Below are positions 1 to 11,447 of a DNA stretch of 64,000 nucleotides, piece by piece. The stretch comes from Norana najaformis (taxonomy: Eukaryota; Annelida; Clitellata; Crassiclitellata; Hormogastridae). A model generated the notes under the pieces. The model was not told the DNA's origin, searched no databases, and saw only the letters and a program-made list of their open reading frames with translations. Made by a program: the position numbers and the translations under genes. Where the stretch lies: positions 15,789,306-15,853,305 of the forward strand of contig OZ029921.1 in assembly GCA_964023275.1 (NCBI GenBank). The letters run 5' to 3'. Position 1 is the stretch's first letter, and each line of letters begins with the position of its first letter.

Positions 1-250
1 TATACCGACCAGATTCGAGGTCTCAAATGTTGCTGCACATGCGGTGGACAACAGAAATAATAAATAATAAAGAGAACATTGGTGTCGGAATCAGTCAGTC
101 TCGTCTCGGAGACCCTAGGTCTCAGCCTAGGTCTCGGAGACGCGTTCTTGATCTTGACCTCGTCTCGGACTGCTGGGTGAACGTCTCCATATCGTCTCAG
201 TCTCGGAATGAGACGTCTCGGATCTCCTCTCAGTTTCGACCCCAAAGGTC
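1..250. repeat. GTCTC/GAGAC-rich cluster, probable transposon subterminal region
   Basis: The pentamer GTCTC or its complement occurs about fourteen times in 250 bp, including palindromic GTCTCGGAGAC units and a repeated CCTAGGTCTC. This is the kind of motif crowding seen in subterminal regions of hAT-like DNA transposons. The left part lies outside the window, so neither the second terminus nor a target duplication can be checked. The small open frame that runs through it is not convincing as a gene. Confidence 0.45.
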
Positions 251-654
251 TCGTGAGCATTGCTGATGTCTTAAAACAAATAGATTGTCTTAAAATAAAT
301 AGATCTTCTGTATAATCAGGAAAAAGGTTAATCGAAGCGCACATTGGCTTCGCGTATAACATCGATTGCAGATTTCGGTGAGTTGTTTTATCAAAGAATT
401 CTACTACAAAGCTTCAGAAGTGCCGCTGAGCATTACATAAACCAACGAATTCCTCTCAAGTGTGTTGTGCCTTTCTGGCAGGGCACGAAATAATAAACAA
501 TGGTAGGTCCTCGTGATAATATGCAAATGCTCCGAGTGCTATAATGCCTGGTGATGCATACGTAGACAACTTTTGTGAAGGCAAGAAGATCAAGGAAACA
601 CAATCCACATACACGCTCGCATACAACGTCTTAGGTTGTAACACGCATATACAT

Positions 655-656
<2 letters not shown>

Positions 657-686
<30 letters not shown>
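657..686. repeat. (TA)n microsatellite
   Basis: Uninterrupted TA dinucleotide run of about 30 bp, followed directly by the palindrome TAGGCCTA. The surrounding 250-1370 interval shows no gene or repeat that I recognise. Confidence 0.9.
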
Positions 687-688
<2 letters not shown>

Positions 689-1369
689 CCTAGCGCATAT
701 GATGGGCGATGCAGCTATATTAGGCGTTGTCATATTTATAGCCGTGCTGTTCAACCACTTGACATGGAATCTCCTAGTGGAGAGAAAGTGAGGCAATTGG
801 CCACCCGACGCCAACCGATCCTTGCACCGTCTCTAATCAGCTCCCACTAACCTGCCTATTCCTCTGAATGAGCAAACATGCTGCGCACGTAGGCCTTATC
901 TGTGAAACGCAACTTGGATAAATTGGGCTGACTTACTGGAAGGTTTTTGCAGCTGTTACCGGCACATCCAGCTTCAGCGGCAAGAGACGACTGTGCTGCC
1001 TCCCGCTAAATGTCAGATCATGCGCATCGCCCAGCTGTTGCCTTTCCCCACCCTAACCCCTACCAAACCTCGACACTCCCTCTGCTGTATTCTCCTAAAA
1101 GATTCTGCTCTAAAGATGTTGAGGTTAAGGATGGGGAGGCTGCAGGAGATGAGAGTTCTTTACGATGCTACCTGTAGATGCGGCGGCAGCCCATAAAGTC
1201 CTACTCGTGTAAAATAAGGCGAAAAGTTGGCTCCACTGCAAAAACACAAACGGCAAACGGGCAGAGATCAGTCAGAAAGGTCGCTAACAGTTAGCAGTTC
1301 TATGCCTAATGCTGAACGTTTTTCTGCATTTCTGTCATAATTTACTGAAATTTTGTCAAGTTAAGGGAC

Positions 1370-1664
1370 TCGAATGTAATGTAATGTAATTTAATGCAAT
1401 CAAAAATTTATAAAGCGCCACTTCGAGGTAAACTCCTCAGAGGCGCTCCCGACCCTACAACCCAGAAGAACTGGGAAATAAGAAGGTCTTCAAGCGCTTG
1501 CGGAAAAGAGGGGAAATAGACTAAGAAGTTCCTGGCGTAGGTCATTAGGAAGCCCATTCCGAAAAGCGGGACCAACCACAGCAAAGCTTCTGCGCTGGGC
1601 TGTAGCTGTTCGGACCGATGGGACAAGCAAGTCACCCCGTACCGCCGAACGAAGTAGAATCTAT
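1370..1664 (-). mobile_element. LINE 3' end (C-terminal reverse transcriptase tail)
   Basis: Read on the minus strand, the segment encodes a degraded but recognisable C-terminal tail of a CR1/L2-like non-LTR retrotransposon: LRSAVRG, then RTATAQRRSFAVVGPA, NGLPNDLRQELL and, after a one-base frameshift, RKRLKTFLF and a stop. It ends in GCGCTTTATAAATT followed by short TTACA-type repeats, which is the expected 3' tail. A second copy of the same kind of segment lies at 44486-44826. The element is 5'-truncated and inactive. Confidence 0.8.
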
Positions 1665-2220
1665 TGCGTGTTAACTTGATTTACGATGTATTAACCTTTA
1701 CGAATTTCAGTCTAACATAATCAGGTGTCAGTATAATTTATCTCAGCCCTACATGCAATATATGCGCTACGTATGTTCTGTTCGGTACGAGTCAGTAAGA
1801 CAACGATTGGCGTTTTCGGCCTTCGCTCAACGGACTTCGTTCCAGGACTCGAAGTAAATTGTTTGCACACATTTGTTTTTCTCATTCAGGATTCTCTTGT
1901 TGGGACGTTCCTCAGTTGGCGGCATGACTCCGGCATACATCATGGAGCTTTATGGATCTTGGGATGGATTCGTGGATTTCATGGATCATCATCGATCGTT
2001 GCGCTCTGCATACTGCCCCCGGGGATATGCAGGTGCTGCGCTTCCCCAAATCAGCATCAGCCCACCGTGTTTTCTCCTGTACTGGACCACCCCCTTGGAA
2101 CAGTCTTCCCTGACATATAGGCCCTATTTGCCATTTAATTTGACCCTGCATAGCGTACATTTTCAGTCCACCGTAAGCTGCACTTATTTAGATAGCTATA
2201 TACGAAGCGCTCTTGTGGTC

Positions 2221-2342
2221 CTTAAAAGACGCTATATTATTAAAAAGGGTCACATTGAGTGTCCTGATACATACATACATGCATACATACATACACACAT
2301 ATATACATACATACACACATATATACATACATACATACACAC
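2221..2342 (+). repeat. Retroposon 3' tail running into (ACAT)n
   Basis: The sequence GACGCTATATTA, then GTGTCCTGATACATACAT, grades into a 75-bp ACAT/ACAC microsatellite. The same tail is found at 25796, 45135 and, inverted, at 25946. I read it as the 3' end of a retroposon family whose tandem tail seeded the microsatellite. Confidence 0.65.
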
Positions 2343-2344
2343 TT

Positions 2345-3825
2345 GCACACAACCTTAGTACACACAGGCCTACTCTTACTCATTACTCATTCCTGGACAG
2401 TTTCAGTCTGATAGTAAGACGGAGTTAAGCATTCTGACAAACTCCCTTTATTCTGACTGGGCTTGCCACGTTCCAACTCCCTATGGGTATAATTCTGAAT
2501 AGGGCATTGTACCAGGATAATGCCGTAGGCCCTCGCGTCCCAGGATAATGCAGCGACCCATGGCCCAATGGGTGGGATTCCAGCTTTACCAAGTTCGGCC
2601 TTATGCCTTGCACGTCTATTTCGTGCCAACAAAGGGTAATTATCCCGGCTACTAAGGGTAGGACATGATACATCACTAGCTATGCCATAGCACACACTAA
2701 ACACACGTTTAAATATAATGCTCTTTTAACTCTCTTAACTCCGTCTTACTGTCAGACTTTTTTGAATTTAACTACGGATAAAAATCAATCAACTCTACAA
2801 GACATACAAATCAATCAGGTGACTCTACAGCCAAAGTTCACTAAAGAAAATATACAGCAATAATTGACTTAAGAGGAAGTTAAGGCCGGCAGTATACCTG
2901 CCAGCAATCTAAACGCGATTTAATCATGGCAAAAAAGGCCTTTGACCGAACACATGGGTCTCTCGCCACTCAGACGACACTCGAAAGACTGTCCTCTTCT
3001 GGCTTCCTCGGTTTTCGCCCTGACCTCTAGACAGACTCTTTGGCCTGCCCCTCTTGACAGCCAATCGCTGGCTCACTTAGCTAGTAGGTCAGCTCATAGC
3101 CATGTGCTGGCCAAGTGCATGTGCCAGCATTCAATCAATCTATCTTATCAATCCATACCATGTGCACCTTCTTCGCATTAAAATTAAATAGCTTGGAGGC
3201 CTTGAATTTGCACTTTCTAGTCCTAGCTCGAATTACCATCCCCATTAACAGGTGTAACCCAAACCAATACATAAAACAGGTCATCCCTTCTTTCACAAGT
3301 TCAGAGATAAATATTTAACATTATAAAGCATCAGCTTGGGGACAAGGGTTGAGGTACTCTGTCCCCTCACAATTCCAAATCCAAGGAAAAGCATTAAACC
3401 GTTTGTGGACGAGATATGAAGATAACAAAAATTAAGCAGTTTAGTGACTGCGTAAGTTTTGATAAGGACGCTTAGATCAGGCGTTCTAGATGCCTTAGCC
3501 TCCTTGACCTGGTGTAGACTTGTAACTGAAATTAGACCTACAAAATGCCACCAGGAACTGAGATTAATTGGTAATGTAATTCCAAAACAACAGAGCAATC
3601 TTTATCGAAGGCCTAATGTTATTATTGCAATAAACAAATAAAATAAAAATAGCCTAATTCTGCATATCGAACGGAATATAAGACACTGAAATTGTTGGAA
3701 CTAGGCTGTGAATCTCATATGAATTATCAAGGTAGACTGCAAATCTGTTTCTAAAACTTCTGTTTAACTGTGGCACTATTACAAGTTAAATCCCCATTTA
3801 ATAGTGGGTCCATCCCAAACAATAA
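2345..3825. other. Interval with no recognised gene
   Basis: I see no conserved coding segment, RNA gene or repeat family here. Open frames on both strands (for example 2387-2704 minus and 3293-3598 minus) have no motif or splice context that supports them. Confidence 0.5.
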
Positions 3826-4020
3826 AAAAATCGCAATCGTAAACTTGAGATTTCTACAGTGCCGAATGAAAGCTAGGTTGTAAGAACCAGCTTATTCACA
3901 GGTGCTCGGTCAAAACAGAATTGATAGACAGGGAGGGTCACATTCGGTTCCAAGTCAAGATCCACGTGTCAGGCAGGCGACGGTGAGAAGGCTACGGTGG
4001 ACGGTGTTTATAATTGGAGT
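3826..4020 (-). repeat. Dispersed repeat family with (ATTACG)n tail, copy 1
   Basis: Diverged copy of a repeat of about 190 bp. Recognisable blocks in plus-strand order are GAGATTTCTACAG, GAAAGCTAGG, AACCAGCTTATTCACAGG and GGTTCCAAGTCAAGATCCA. Other copies are at 13258, 26161 and, in the opposite orientation, 15131. The 3' end on the minus strand carries ATTACG-type hexamer repeats. Confidence 0.75.
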
Positions 4021-4709
4021 GGCAAGGTAGATAACAGGAAGAGGATAAAACCAGTTAAGGTTTGTGGTGGAGGAACGCTTACAGTTTTGAGTGAAAGACC
4101 TCCACAGAGATTTCAAAGGGTACAGTGATGCTGATCAATGACCAGATATTGAAACCGACCAACTTTGTTGGTACTAGCCAACTTCATTTTACACAGGAAT
4201 TTTAAAATTAATCTAAAAAGTGTGGCTTGGTTATGATGGCCATAAACTATTGTGCTCAAGACAAAAATATTCACAACTCGACTGAGCTACGCAACCTATA
4301 GTATTGAAGAACTGTTGATTTTAAGTTTGCCATCAGCTGAATAAGACCCAACCACATCTATCTAGTCATCAGTTGATACATGTAATAAACAGGCACCCAC
4401 ATTACTTTAATATTCATTAACTGTCCTCATAGGTCGGTGTACTAATTTAGTGAATGGTAACATGCAGCTTTATATCACTTCATCCAGAGGATGAATACTA
4501 CAATAGTTAAATGAAATCGACTACTTCACACATTTCTACATTTACAGACATCTACGAGAACTACTTGGCCTCTTGCTCTAAGGCATGCCACATACCATCG
4601 CATCCCCTTAATGCCATTTTCACTCAATTTTGTTAATGAAAATGACTGTCCATTCGATGGATTATGTTCATTTCTGCGCTTCAGTTGTAAAACCACTGCC
4701 TGCTACCAG

Positions 4710-4772
4710 AAGCGAGTTATGATAAAGACAGTCAAATATCAGATATTTGACTGTCTTTATCATAACTCGCTT
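4710..4772. repeat. 63-bp perfect palindrome
   Basis: Two 31-nt arms (4710-4740 and 4742-4772) are exact reverse complements around a single A at 4741. The arms start AAGCGAGTTATG and end CAAATATC. A one-nucleotide centre rules out a normal pre-miRNA loop. It would extrude as a cruciform or could be a recent foldback duplication or an assembly artefact. The surrounding 4025-5660 interval is otherwise featureless to me. Confidence 0.95.
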
Positions 4773-5719
4773 ATAATTCTGTCTAACAGACATCTAGAGC
4801 ATTTGCATAACTGAGCTGCAGGGTAGGTTACCACAACAGCGCCATGTCAAGCAGATCGATTTCAAACTAGATCCAATGAGATGTACGATCCAGTCTGCTG
4901 TCTGAGTGAAGTTAGTGTTTAAAGCGCAGGCTGTACTGAAGTAACTACGTACTAGATTTAGATGCGGTGGTTCATAATGGGCATAACTTCTCCCTCTATC
5001 TTTGCAGACATCCTTAGTGAACGACCACAAAATGCATATATAATTTCATCAATACTAGGCTAACTGATCTAAATTGACTAGCAGCATGTCCTTTTGGAAA
5101 CCATGCTAACTGTAGTAAGAGTGCAAAGTAGCCATTTTGGTCAGCTATACTTAAGCATTCATGCTTGTGGTAATTCAGCCTCTTAAACCTACCAAAGAAG
5201 AGATGGCATCTTTGCTTAAGATGGACCCACATCCATGAACTATAAGTACATCATCTGTCAAATAATCACAAACCACTTCATAAGTGAAGCCAGTTTTACT
5301 AATGAACTCTCATTGCTTCAGATAAATTTCCACTTCACCAAAAGTTGAGACAGTTCATGTGCATATATGAGAGCTAATCAATAATCTTGTCACTGTACAT
5401 TGCAGAATTTTACAAAGTTCTGATGATAGTAATAATTTATTACACATTTCCTACCTAACTAAAGGTTTCAATAATTTCAAATGTATTTCATAATGCGAAA
5501 CAAATACTTTGAATAACTGGATCTGTGATGTTTCAGTTCAGTTGTGGCCAAATCAAATTGACTCATTATTGCACTTAAGAGGTGATCTTTGTACAAATGT
5601 TTCAAAAATAAAACCAAGCAGGTGCTTAGCAACATGTTAAGTGAACACCACGTCAAGTGATCACATTTATTAGTGAAAGCAAAAAATCTGGAGCAGTCCA
5701 CAGTTGATAGTTGCCATAT

Positions 5720-5866
5720 TCAACGAAACGCAGAAACCTTTAATGATGAAGAGCTCTGCAGCCGAGACAGGCTGAACATTGAGAGCCCAACACCCATCAG
5801 TGACATGATAAGGGCACTGCAGAAAACAAGATTTCCAGATCCTTTCACAAGTACAGTTTCTTCCAC
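5720..5866 (-). CDS. Putative terminal exon of a small membrane protein gene
   Basis: The minus-strand sequence just upstream of 5866 ends in a strong acceptor (TTTGTGTTATTTCAG). It is followed by an open frame that starts VEETVLVKGSGN and continues into a hydrophobic, helix-like stretch containing SALIMSLMGVGLSMF, then SLSRL, and ends at a TGA (5722-5720). A poly(A) signal AATAAA lies about 50 nt downstream (5671-5666). The upstream boundary is in phase 0, which matches the proposed microexon at 6545-6511. I do not recognise the protein. The hydrophobic stretch suggests a single-pass membrane segment. The opposite strand is also open (5673-5870), but it lacks good splice sites. Confidence 0.45.
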   Translation of the reverse strand: MEETVLVKGSGNLVFCSALIMSLMGVGLSMFSLSRLQSSSSLKVSAFR

Positions 5867-6228
5867 CTGAAATAACACAAAGCAATTCTGAAAACATGAA
5901 ATACATAAATGACTATAAATAAATTTGGCATATTTTATAACATAATAATAGAAATACCGTCAGTGAAGTACTGCAGTACTACTCTGAAACCAAATTAATT
6001 AATTGTAACCAAACCAGAATGAACTCCAAGAAAACAGAAAAGAATATGGGGGAAAACAAAATAACTAGGTTAGGAAGCAAACTGTTCTCAAACATAATGG
6101 ATCAAACTCAAATTTTAACACGAAAAGAAATTTTGTGTAATTGTTACATTTAGCTTGCGAGTCAATTACAACTGGCAGGCATCATTATCAAGTGATGTGG
6201 ATGTTCATTCCCACGCTGTATTAATGGT

Positions 6229-6387
6229 GTAGGCAACACAAGACTTAGAGAGATAAGAGACAGATGGAAAGAATATATTGAGGAACTATATGACAAAGAC
6301 AACAGACCAACAGAGAAAGAAATGGATGAAACCACCAAGGAATCTGAAGATGATGAAGAGATGGGAGCTGGACTGCTGACGGTATAA
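6229..6387 (+). mobile_element. LINE fragment, endonuclease-to-RT linker
   Basis: A 53-codon plus-strand frame reads TRLREIRDRWKEYIEELYDK followed by acidic residues and a TAA. The block R-W-K-E-Y-x-E-x-L-Y is the familiar linker before the reverse transcriptase in many non-LTR retrotransposons. No endonuclease or RT is preserved on either side, so it is a short dead fragment inside the presumed intron of the minus-strand gene. Confidence 0.65.
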
Positions 6388-6510
6388 TGTGCACTTGTGC
6401 ATAATGAGCACCCCAAGTTGCAAAAATTTATCCAAATGTAAAAATCTTAGTACCCATGTACAATGCACATGTGAAGTTCTGCATGCCCATGTAATAACTA
6501 TCATACTCAC

Positions 6511-6545
6511 TTGCAGCCTAACCACTCTAGTACAAATAATAATAC
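6511..6545 (-). CDS. Putative 35-nt microexon of the minus-strand membrane gene
   Basis: On the minus strand a T-rich tract ending ATTTTATAG precedes 35 nt that finish at CAA|GTGAGT, a strong donor. With one nucleotide from the upstream exon it encodes G-IIICTRVVRLQ. It enters in phase 1 and leaves in phase 0, which is what is needed to connect the exon candidate at 9746-9683 to the one at 5866-5720. The short length makes a chance match quite possible. Confidence 0.3.
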
Positions 6546-7724
6546 CTATAAAATAAAATAAACAACATCCGGTGACATGGCTTTCTTTTCATTTATTTCT
6601 CAAACATAACTATGCACTCTGAATTAAAATTATAAAAATATTCTAAAATCTTATATTATAAAATTAGCTAATTAAATGCAAGTTATTTAAACAAATTAAG
6701 CCAATAAAATATAAGGTAACTCAACCGATGTAAACTTCATCTGATGTAAACTTTGCCTTTGGTTAGTGCAAAAGCAATCCACACAATTGGCGTTTGCTTA
6801 AAACATCGAAAAACTTTGATCCCATGTACAAAGTACTCCCCCGACTTTTTTTCGGCAAAAAAGTGCGTATTATCCCCGAGATAATATGGCAAGTCTTCAT
6901 TCCCCATTATTCAACCAGGTCATTCGATTTCCTTCATCTGGGAATACCTAATATTAGAACTGTTCTTGGTGAATGGGCTATTTGCTATTTCGTCTGCTGG
7001 ACCTTTGAAGTCTCTTTCTGTTCATTCTGCTCATTCTCTTGTGTCATTCTGTTCTCAACTGAAGGTTCACCTTTTTTCAAACTCCATATCCATAGGCTGC
7101 TTCTGTCTTAGTGGATTGACCTTCTAGATACTTACCTAAATGTGGCTTGATTTTGCTGCACCATATGTTGATGCCTTGTACATTAGACATGACATTAGAT
7201 ACTACTTAATTTACTAAAACAATGATTTGCTTAAAATAATCTTTATCCTTCAAGTCGGGTTCGGGTATGCAAATTCACAGCCCATGTGTCACCCTTCTGG
7301 CAGGTACCGAGGCCACCATGAAACTTCTGCAACCCCAAAACCTTTCAAGATTGCAGTATGTTTCCTTTGTCCTCTCTTCACAAATTCTAAATCATTAGAA
7401 GCACTATCCAAAAGTCTGCATGAAGATATTTTATTACCTGTGAATGGCGCAGGAAATTTAAGACATGTCGAGAAAATGTTCTGGCAATCACTTGATTACT
7501 CATGTCGACAGCTCTGTGCAAATAAACAACAGCAACAAATTACTACAGAATGCAAAGTAGTAAGGTCCTGTGTCCCATATAGTGGAACTTTGGCAAAGCA
7601 CTTCTCTTAGACACTTGAGCTGGTAATCGATAAATCCCAAGATGCTGGACACGAGACACTGCCTCACAGGACTAATCATTTTCTTCACAGCTTATACTGG
7701 TACCAAATAATGCTCCTAGGTGAA

Positions 7725-7835
7725 AGAAAGGTTGATGTGTGCAAACAACTTCCCCAGGGTCATTACATGGAGTCCCTTCAGCAGACTCGAACCCATAACC
7801 TTTAGGTCACACCACCAGTGCAATAACTGAATAGT
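7725..7835 (-). mobile_element. tRNA-derived SINE-like element
   Basis: The reverse complement contains a B-box-like GGGTTCGAGTC preceded by a tRNA-like arm region (CACTGGTGGTGTGACC) and followed by CTGAAGGGACTCC. This resembles the tRNA-like heads at 14946 and 30632. The A box is degraded and the tail is not clear, so this is a weak copy. Confidence 0.5.
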
Positions 7836-8282
7836 CAACACTTCAGTATATTTGGCTAAAAGTTTCTTAACAGTGTTGTTGCCATGGAATCAGCAAGTTT
7901 TTCTTCTCTTGTTTATCAATGTTACAGTTGATAAAAAGAAAATTATTCCAGAACAAAATTAGTGCAAAATGTTACATCTGAGCACCTAAAATGCATTTTG
8001 ATGCTCTATTTATTCTTATGCCACAAAAACCACTTTAACTAGATTAGTTTAAAAATTATTTCAACACTCAATTCAACATTAATCAATTTACTTAAAATAT
8101 AGCTTATACATTCAGTAAATTCAAATGTGCCTTTACTTGTAAATTTACTTGTAAATATAAACCAAACATCCTTTCCAATTTGCAGTCTGTGTCCCTGACC
8201 GACTGCCCGGAAATGGCAAGATCAACAGGCACTGGTACTCAAACAATGGCTTGTGGTTTTTACAACAGCACTAGGAAAGTTA

Positions 8283-8345
8283 TCAGATTGGCGCTTCTGA
8301 GAGACGCTTGAAAGGCACTATATAAATTCTTGTTATATTACATTA
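8283..8345 (+). repeat. Retroposon 3' tail
   Basis: GGCGCTTCTGAGAGACGCTT, then GGCACTATATAAATTCTTG, followed by TTACA repeats. It shares the GC(G/A)CTATATAAAT motif and short tandem tail with the LINE 3' ends elsewhere in the window, in plus orientation. Confidence 0.6.
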
Positions 8346-9682
8346 CATAGTTTATTTCAATTATGACAATAGCCACATTTCTTATCATAAAACTTATTCG
8401 CTTGTCTTTTCCAGGAAATTCATTTTTGTTCATGTTACACAACATTTCCACACATCACCAAGTATAACTTTGCTAGAAAACTTCAAATTGCAGTCATAAA
8501 TTTATGTATTGACTTTCTGCATTTTAAAATGACAACTTAATTTCTTAAGTTCCATAATAACTATAACAACATTTTAAAATAAACCTCAATTGTAAGGTTT
8601 TTAATTTCAGGCATACTTTTTTAAAATATCAACTCTCAATTTTAAAAGCAGCTGCTGTCATACATTAACTATACCCGGCAGCCATGGCTCATATGACAAT
8701 TTTAAAATCAAATCCACAGTAAAGATACTTACAAAGGTAATTTTAACCTATATTGTCATTCATTATATTCTTCTTTGTTATTATCATTTTACCAGCCCAA
8801 GTTTTTGACACTATTATTGTTAGCACCAGAATGTCCCAAATCAAAAATAAACATGCACCTTCACTGAATTAGCATACTAGGATTGCTGTAGACTCTGCAA
8901 AATAAGCTAACAAGATAAATTACAATTTAAAAATGTAATGTTTCTCACAACAAATGTAAATGATGTCAAGCATAACTTCCATCATCATGTGAGCAATGAT
9001 ATCTATTAATTAATAGTAATTATTACAGAGATCAATGCTCGTGACTTGTGAAAGGGGAAACTGAAAAACTTAAGTACTTATGAGCATGTGAAATTTATGA
9101 AAGTACAAACACATCTCTAAAATGCGTATTGTTCTTAGATAAAGACGAGAATATTACTGAAGACTGTACCACCAGCCACCGAACTGCAGCCAACGTAAAA
9201 CCGAAAAGATATTATGTCCCCCTTTCGTATTATCATACAACCAACACACTTTTGTGAAGCTTTTCTTCAGTAACAAATGACAAGGCTGCTAACGCTTGAA
9301 AACATTTCATATTATTGATCAGTTAATGTTAGACACACCCACACATGCCATTGGTCACTCCTTCCGCATCTACAAGGATCGACTCCAGTTACATGCCGGG
9401 TTATAGCTACTAGCTATTTTCGGTAAACGATTTTTTTATTAAACGCCAAGCCAACGACGACGAAGTATACGATGAATTAGCTCGTGGCAGGAGTTGAGTC
9501 GCTCACCGACTGAACGGCATTACATAAGAGAGCAACGACCCACACATGCGCAATTCGCGCTTGTTAGTAAAACCCTAGCTTCAATTCGACGAAACACACG
9601 GCCACTAACTTCAGAAACCGTTCGTATTGTTTGTGCAAAATAATTAAACTTCAGTTACAAGATTTTTCCGGTGCCAACCCAC

Positions 9683-9746
9683 CTTTATACCGAAGAATGT
9701 CCAGTTGCTCTTCGCTGAGCCCGTCAATGTCAGGACGTAGAGAACT
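9683..9746 (-). CDS. Putative upstream exon of the minus-strand membrane gene
   Basis: On the minus strand this short frame reads SSLRPDIDGLSEEQLDILRY and ends AAAG|GTGGGT, a fair donor in phase 1. The peptide has the look of a conserved acidic helix, but I do not recognise it. The 5' boundary is unclear: an in-frame TGA lies at 9749-9747, there is no ATG in the exon and the possible acceptor is poor. A further upstream exon within the minus-strand open frame that starts with ATG at 10192 could supply the start codon, but the junction cannot be fixed. Confidence 0.35.
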
Positions 9747-10424
9747 TCACCTCAACCTTCTCGTCCTTAGCCGAAGAACACAGATCAAGAACGTCTAACT
9801 TCTTATAGCGCAATTCTTGAATTCCGCAATACCCTTTTGAGTCTTGAATTATGTTCGTTAACATACGCAAACTGTATAAATAAAGTTGTACTTTTCAAAA
9901 GATGTTCACAACTTACTTCTTGACAATGCGGATTTGTCTGCTGATTGAAGTTGATAATATGCGTTTTGGTAGCCAAAAGTAGACCAAAGTATATCACTTG
10001 CCTGTGTATTTGCCCTAAGCCTTTCGCCGCGTCATGAGACAGGAACACGCGCAGATTAAAGTCAAACTTTCCACTGGTTTTCCGTTTGTAGGCCCAGTTG
10101 CAGCCGTACTTTGAAACGAAGCAAATCTTCGACCATCGACGGTGAAGAACTTCACTCGATAAATTCTTGAAAATAAACATGGTCGAGGACATGCAACAAC
10201 AATTTAGGCCTATTTAAAATTTAAAACTGTATACATCATAGGGCCTAGGCTTCGTGATCATCGACCGATGATCATTCTATAGCTGAGACCCTAGGACTTA
10301 CGCACACTTGCAAAATGTCGCAAGCATGACCCAATTTTAGCAAGTGTGTAGGCCCTATTACGTATAACAGTTCCACATTTAAACATCAAATTGTAATTGC
10401 ACTCAGAAACCCCTGTAGCGCCGG

Positions 10425-10610
10425 TGTTCAATGTACAAAGTATCAACCGATGACTCACCCAAATCAAGCCTCAGTCAGGCCAGTATCCAAAGAGTCAGCC
10501 CGCTGAAACACAGAGGCAGCCTATGGAGATAAGCCAGCTGAAAAGGTAGGCTTAAGTCGACCAAAATGACACGAGTCTGAGCAGAACGAACAGATGCAGG
10601 AAGACATATT
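10425..10610 (-). repeat. SINE-type repeat (GCGCCATCGGTTGATGCC family), copy 1
   Basis: Blocks AAAGTATCAACCGATG, AATCAAGCCTCAGTCAGG, CAGAGGCAGCCTATGG and GAGCAGAACGAACAGATGC match, in order, the copies at 10927 and 51550. It is placed on the minus strand because the retroposon tail side lies at the lower coordinates. Confidence 0.7.
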
Positions 10611-10926
10611 TCCAAAATAGCCACAAGTGCATGATGTCTTGTAAGAAAAACATGTACGTTTACATTTCGACCGACATTTTACCGTAATTATGCGATGGCT
10701 ACGATCACCGGCTATTCATCGATCAGTTTACGCATTGGCGCAACTTCGGTTCAAAGCGGTGAACACTCAAGCATTAGATGCAGCGCCGGCGACTGAAGGG
10801 CAGAGGGTCTTACCTCCAACGATAACAGTAGACAATGTGCATGTATTACGCCCAGGAAACATATTCTGAGGGTTTTAATAGGGTGTTGCTGTGTTAAAGT
10901 GTAAGGCATTGTCTGATTTTGTAATT

Positions 10927-11135
10927 GTAATTAGTAACTTCTATCGCGTCGATATCTAATGCACAAGGCATCAATCGATGGCGCACAAAGGTCAAACCGC
11001 AATCAAGTCAGTATCCACTAAAACAGAGGCAGCCTACGGTGAATGAGCAATTTGAAAAAGGCAAGTCCTAGGCTGAGAACGAAATGACTTAGGCCTAAGC
11101 GTCTGAGCAGAACGAACAGACACAGGGAAAGAGTT
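10927..11135 (-). repeat. SINE-type repeat (GCGCCATCGGTTGATGCC family), copy 2
   Basis: Second copy, 500 bp from the first, with GCACAAGGCATCAATCGATG, CCGCAATCAAGTCAGTATCC, ACAGAGGCAGCCTACGG and GAGCAGAACGAACAGACAC. Its first 58 bp also match 17171-17229. The close spacing of two copies could mean a local duplication or two insertions. Confidence 0.7.
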
Positions 11136-11309
11136 GCCTCGGTTGCTTCAAAATGAAACTGCAGTTCACAATCAGAGGGGCAGACCCTATCAGTTTAAGT
11201 TTACTCAACCAGTATTGTCATCCAGTGACATTAATGAGACAAGAAATCACGAGTCAGAGGCCTATGGCTGCAGCTTGCCACTATTTGCGACAGAATGAAT
11301 GCTGCAGTC

Positions 11310-11332
11310 ATACATGCATACACGCATATATG

Positions 11333-11364
<32 letters not shown>

Positions 11365-11447
11365 CATACATACATACATAAATACATGCATAAATACATA
11401 CATACATACATACATACATACATACATACATACATACATAAATACAC
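11310..11447. repeat. (ATAC)n microsatellite
   Basis: About 140 bp of ATAC/CATA repeats with scattered ATGC and AAAT variants. It creates long Met/Tyr/His open frames on both strands that are not genes. The following interval to 12235 contains no gene that I recognise. Confidence 0.95.

Larger units (their letters stand above)
6600..9660. other. Presumed intron of the minus-strand gene, AT-rich
   Basis: Mostly unique AT-rich sequence. Apart from the SINE-like element near 7780 and the retroposon tail near 8310 I see no gene or repeat. The plus-strand open frame 7227-7610 has no recognisable motif. Confidence 0.4.

Noticed and set aside
4710..4772. microRNA precursor
   Set aside because: The arms are perfectly complementary with a one-base centre, which cannot form a normal terminal loop and has none of the mismatches usual in animal precursors.
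5673..5870. Plus-strand 65-codon frame opposite the proposed minus-strand exon
   Set aside because: It has no good acceptor or donor at its ends, whereas the minus strand has a strong acceptor, a stop and a poly(A) signal. It is probably a shadow of that exon.
9803..10192. 129-codon minus-strand frame
   Set aside because: It could contain the first exon of the small membrane gene, but I see no family motif. Possible donors (GGCAA|GTGATA, AG|GCAAGT, CAAA|GTACGG) cannot be chosen between, so it is mentioned only as context.
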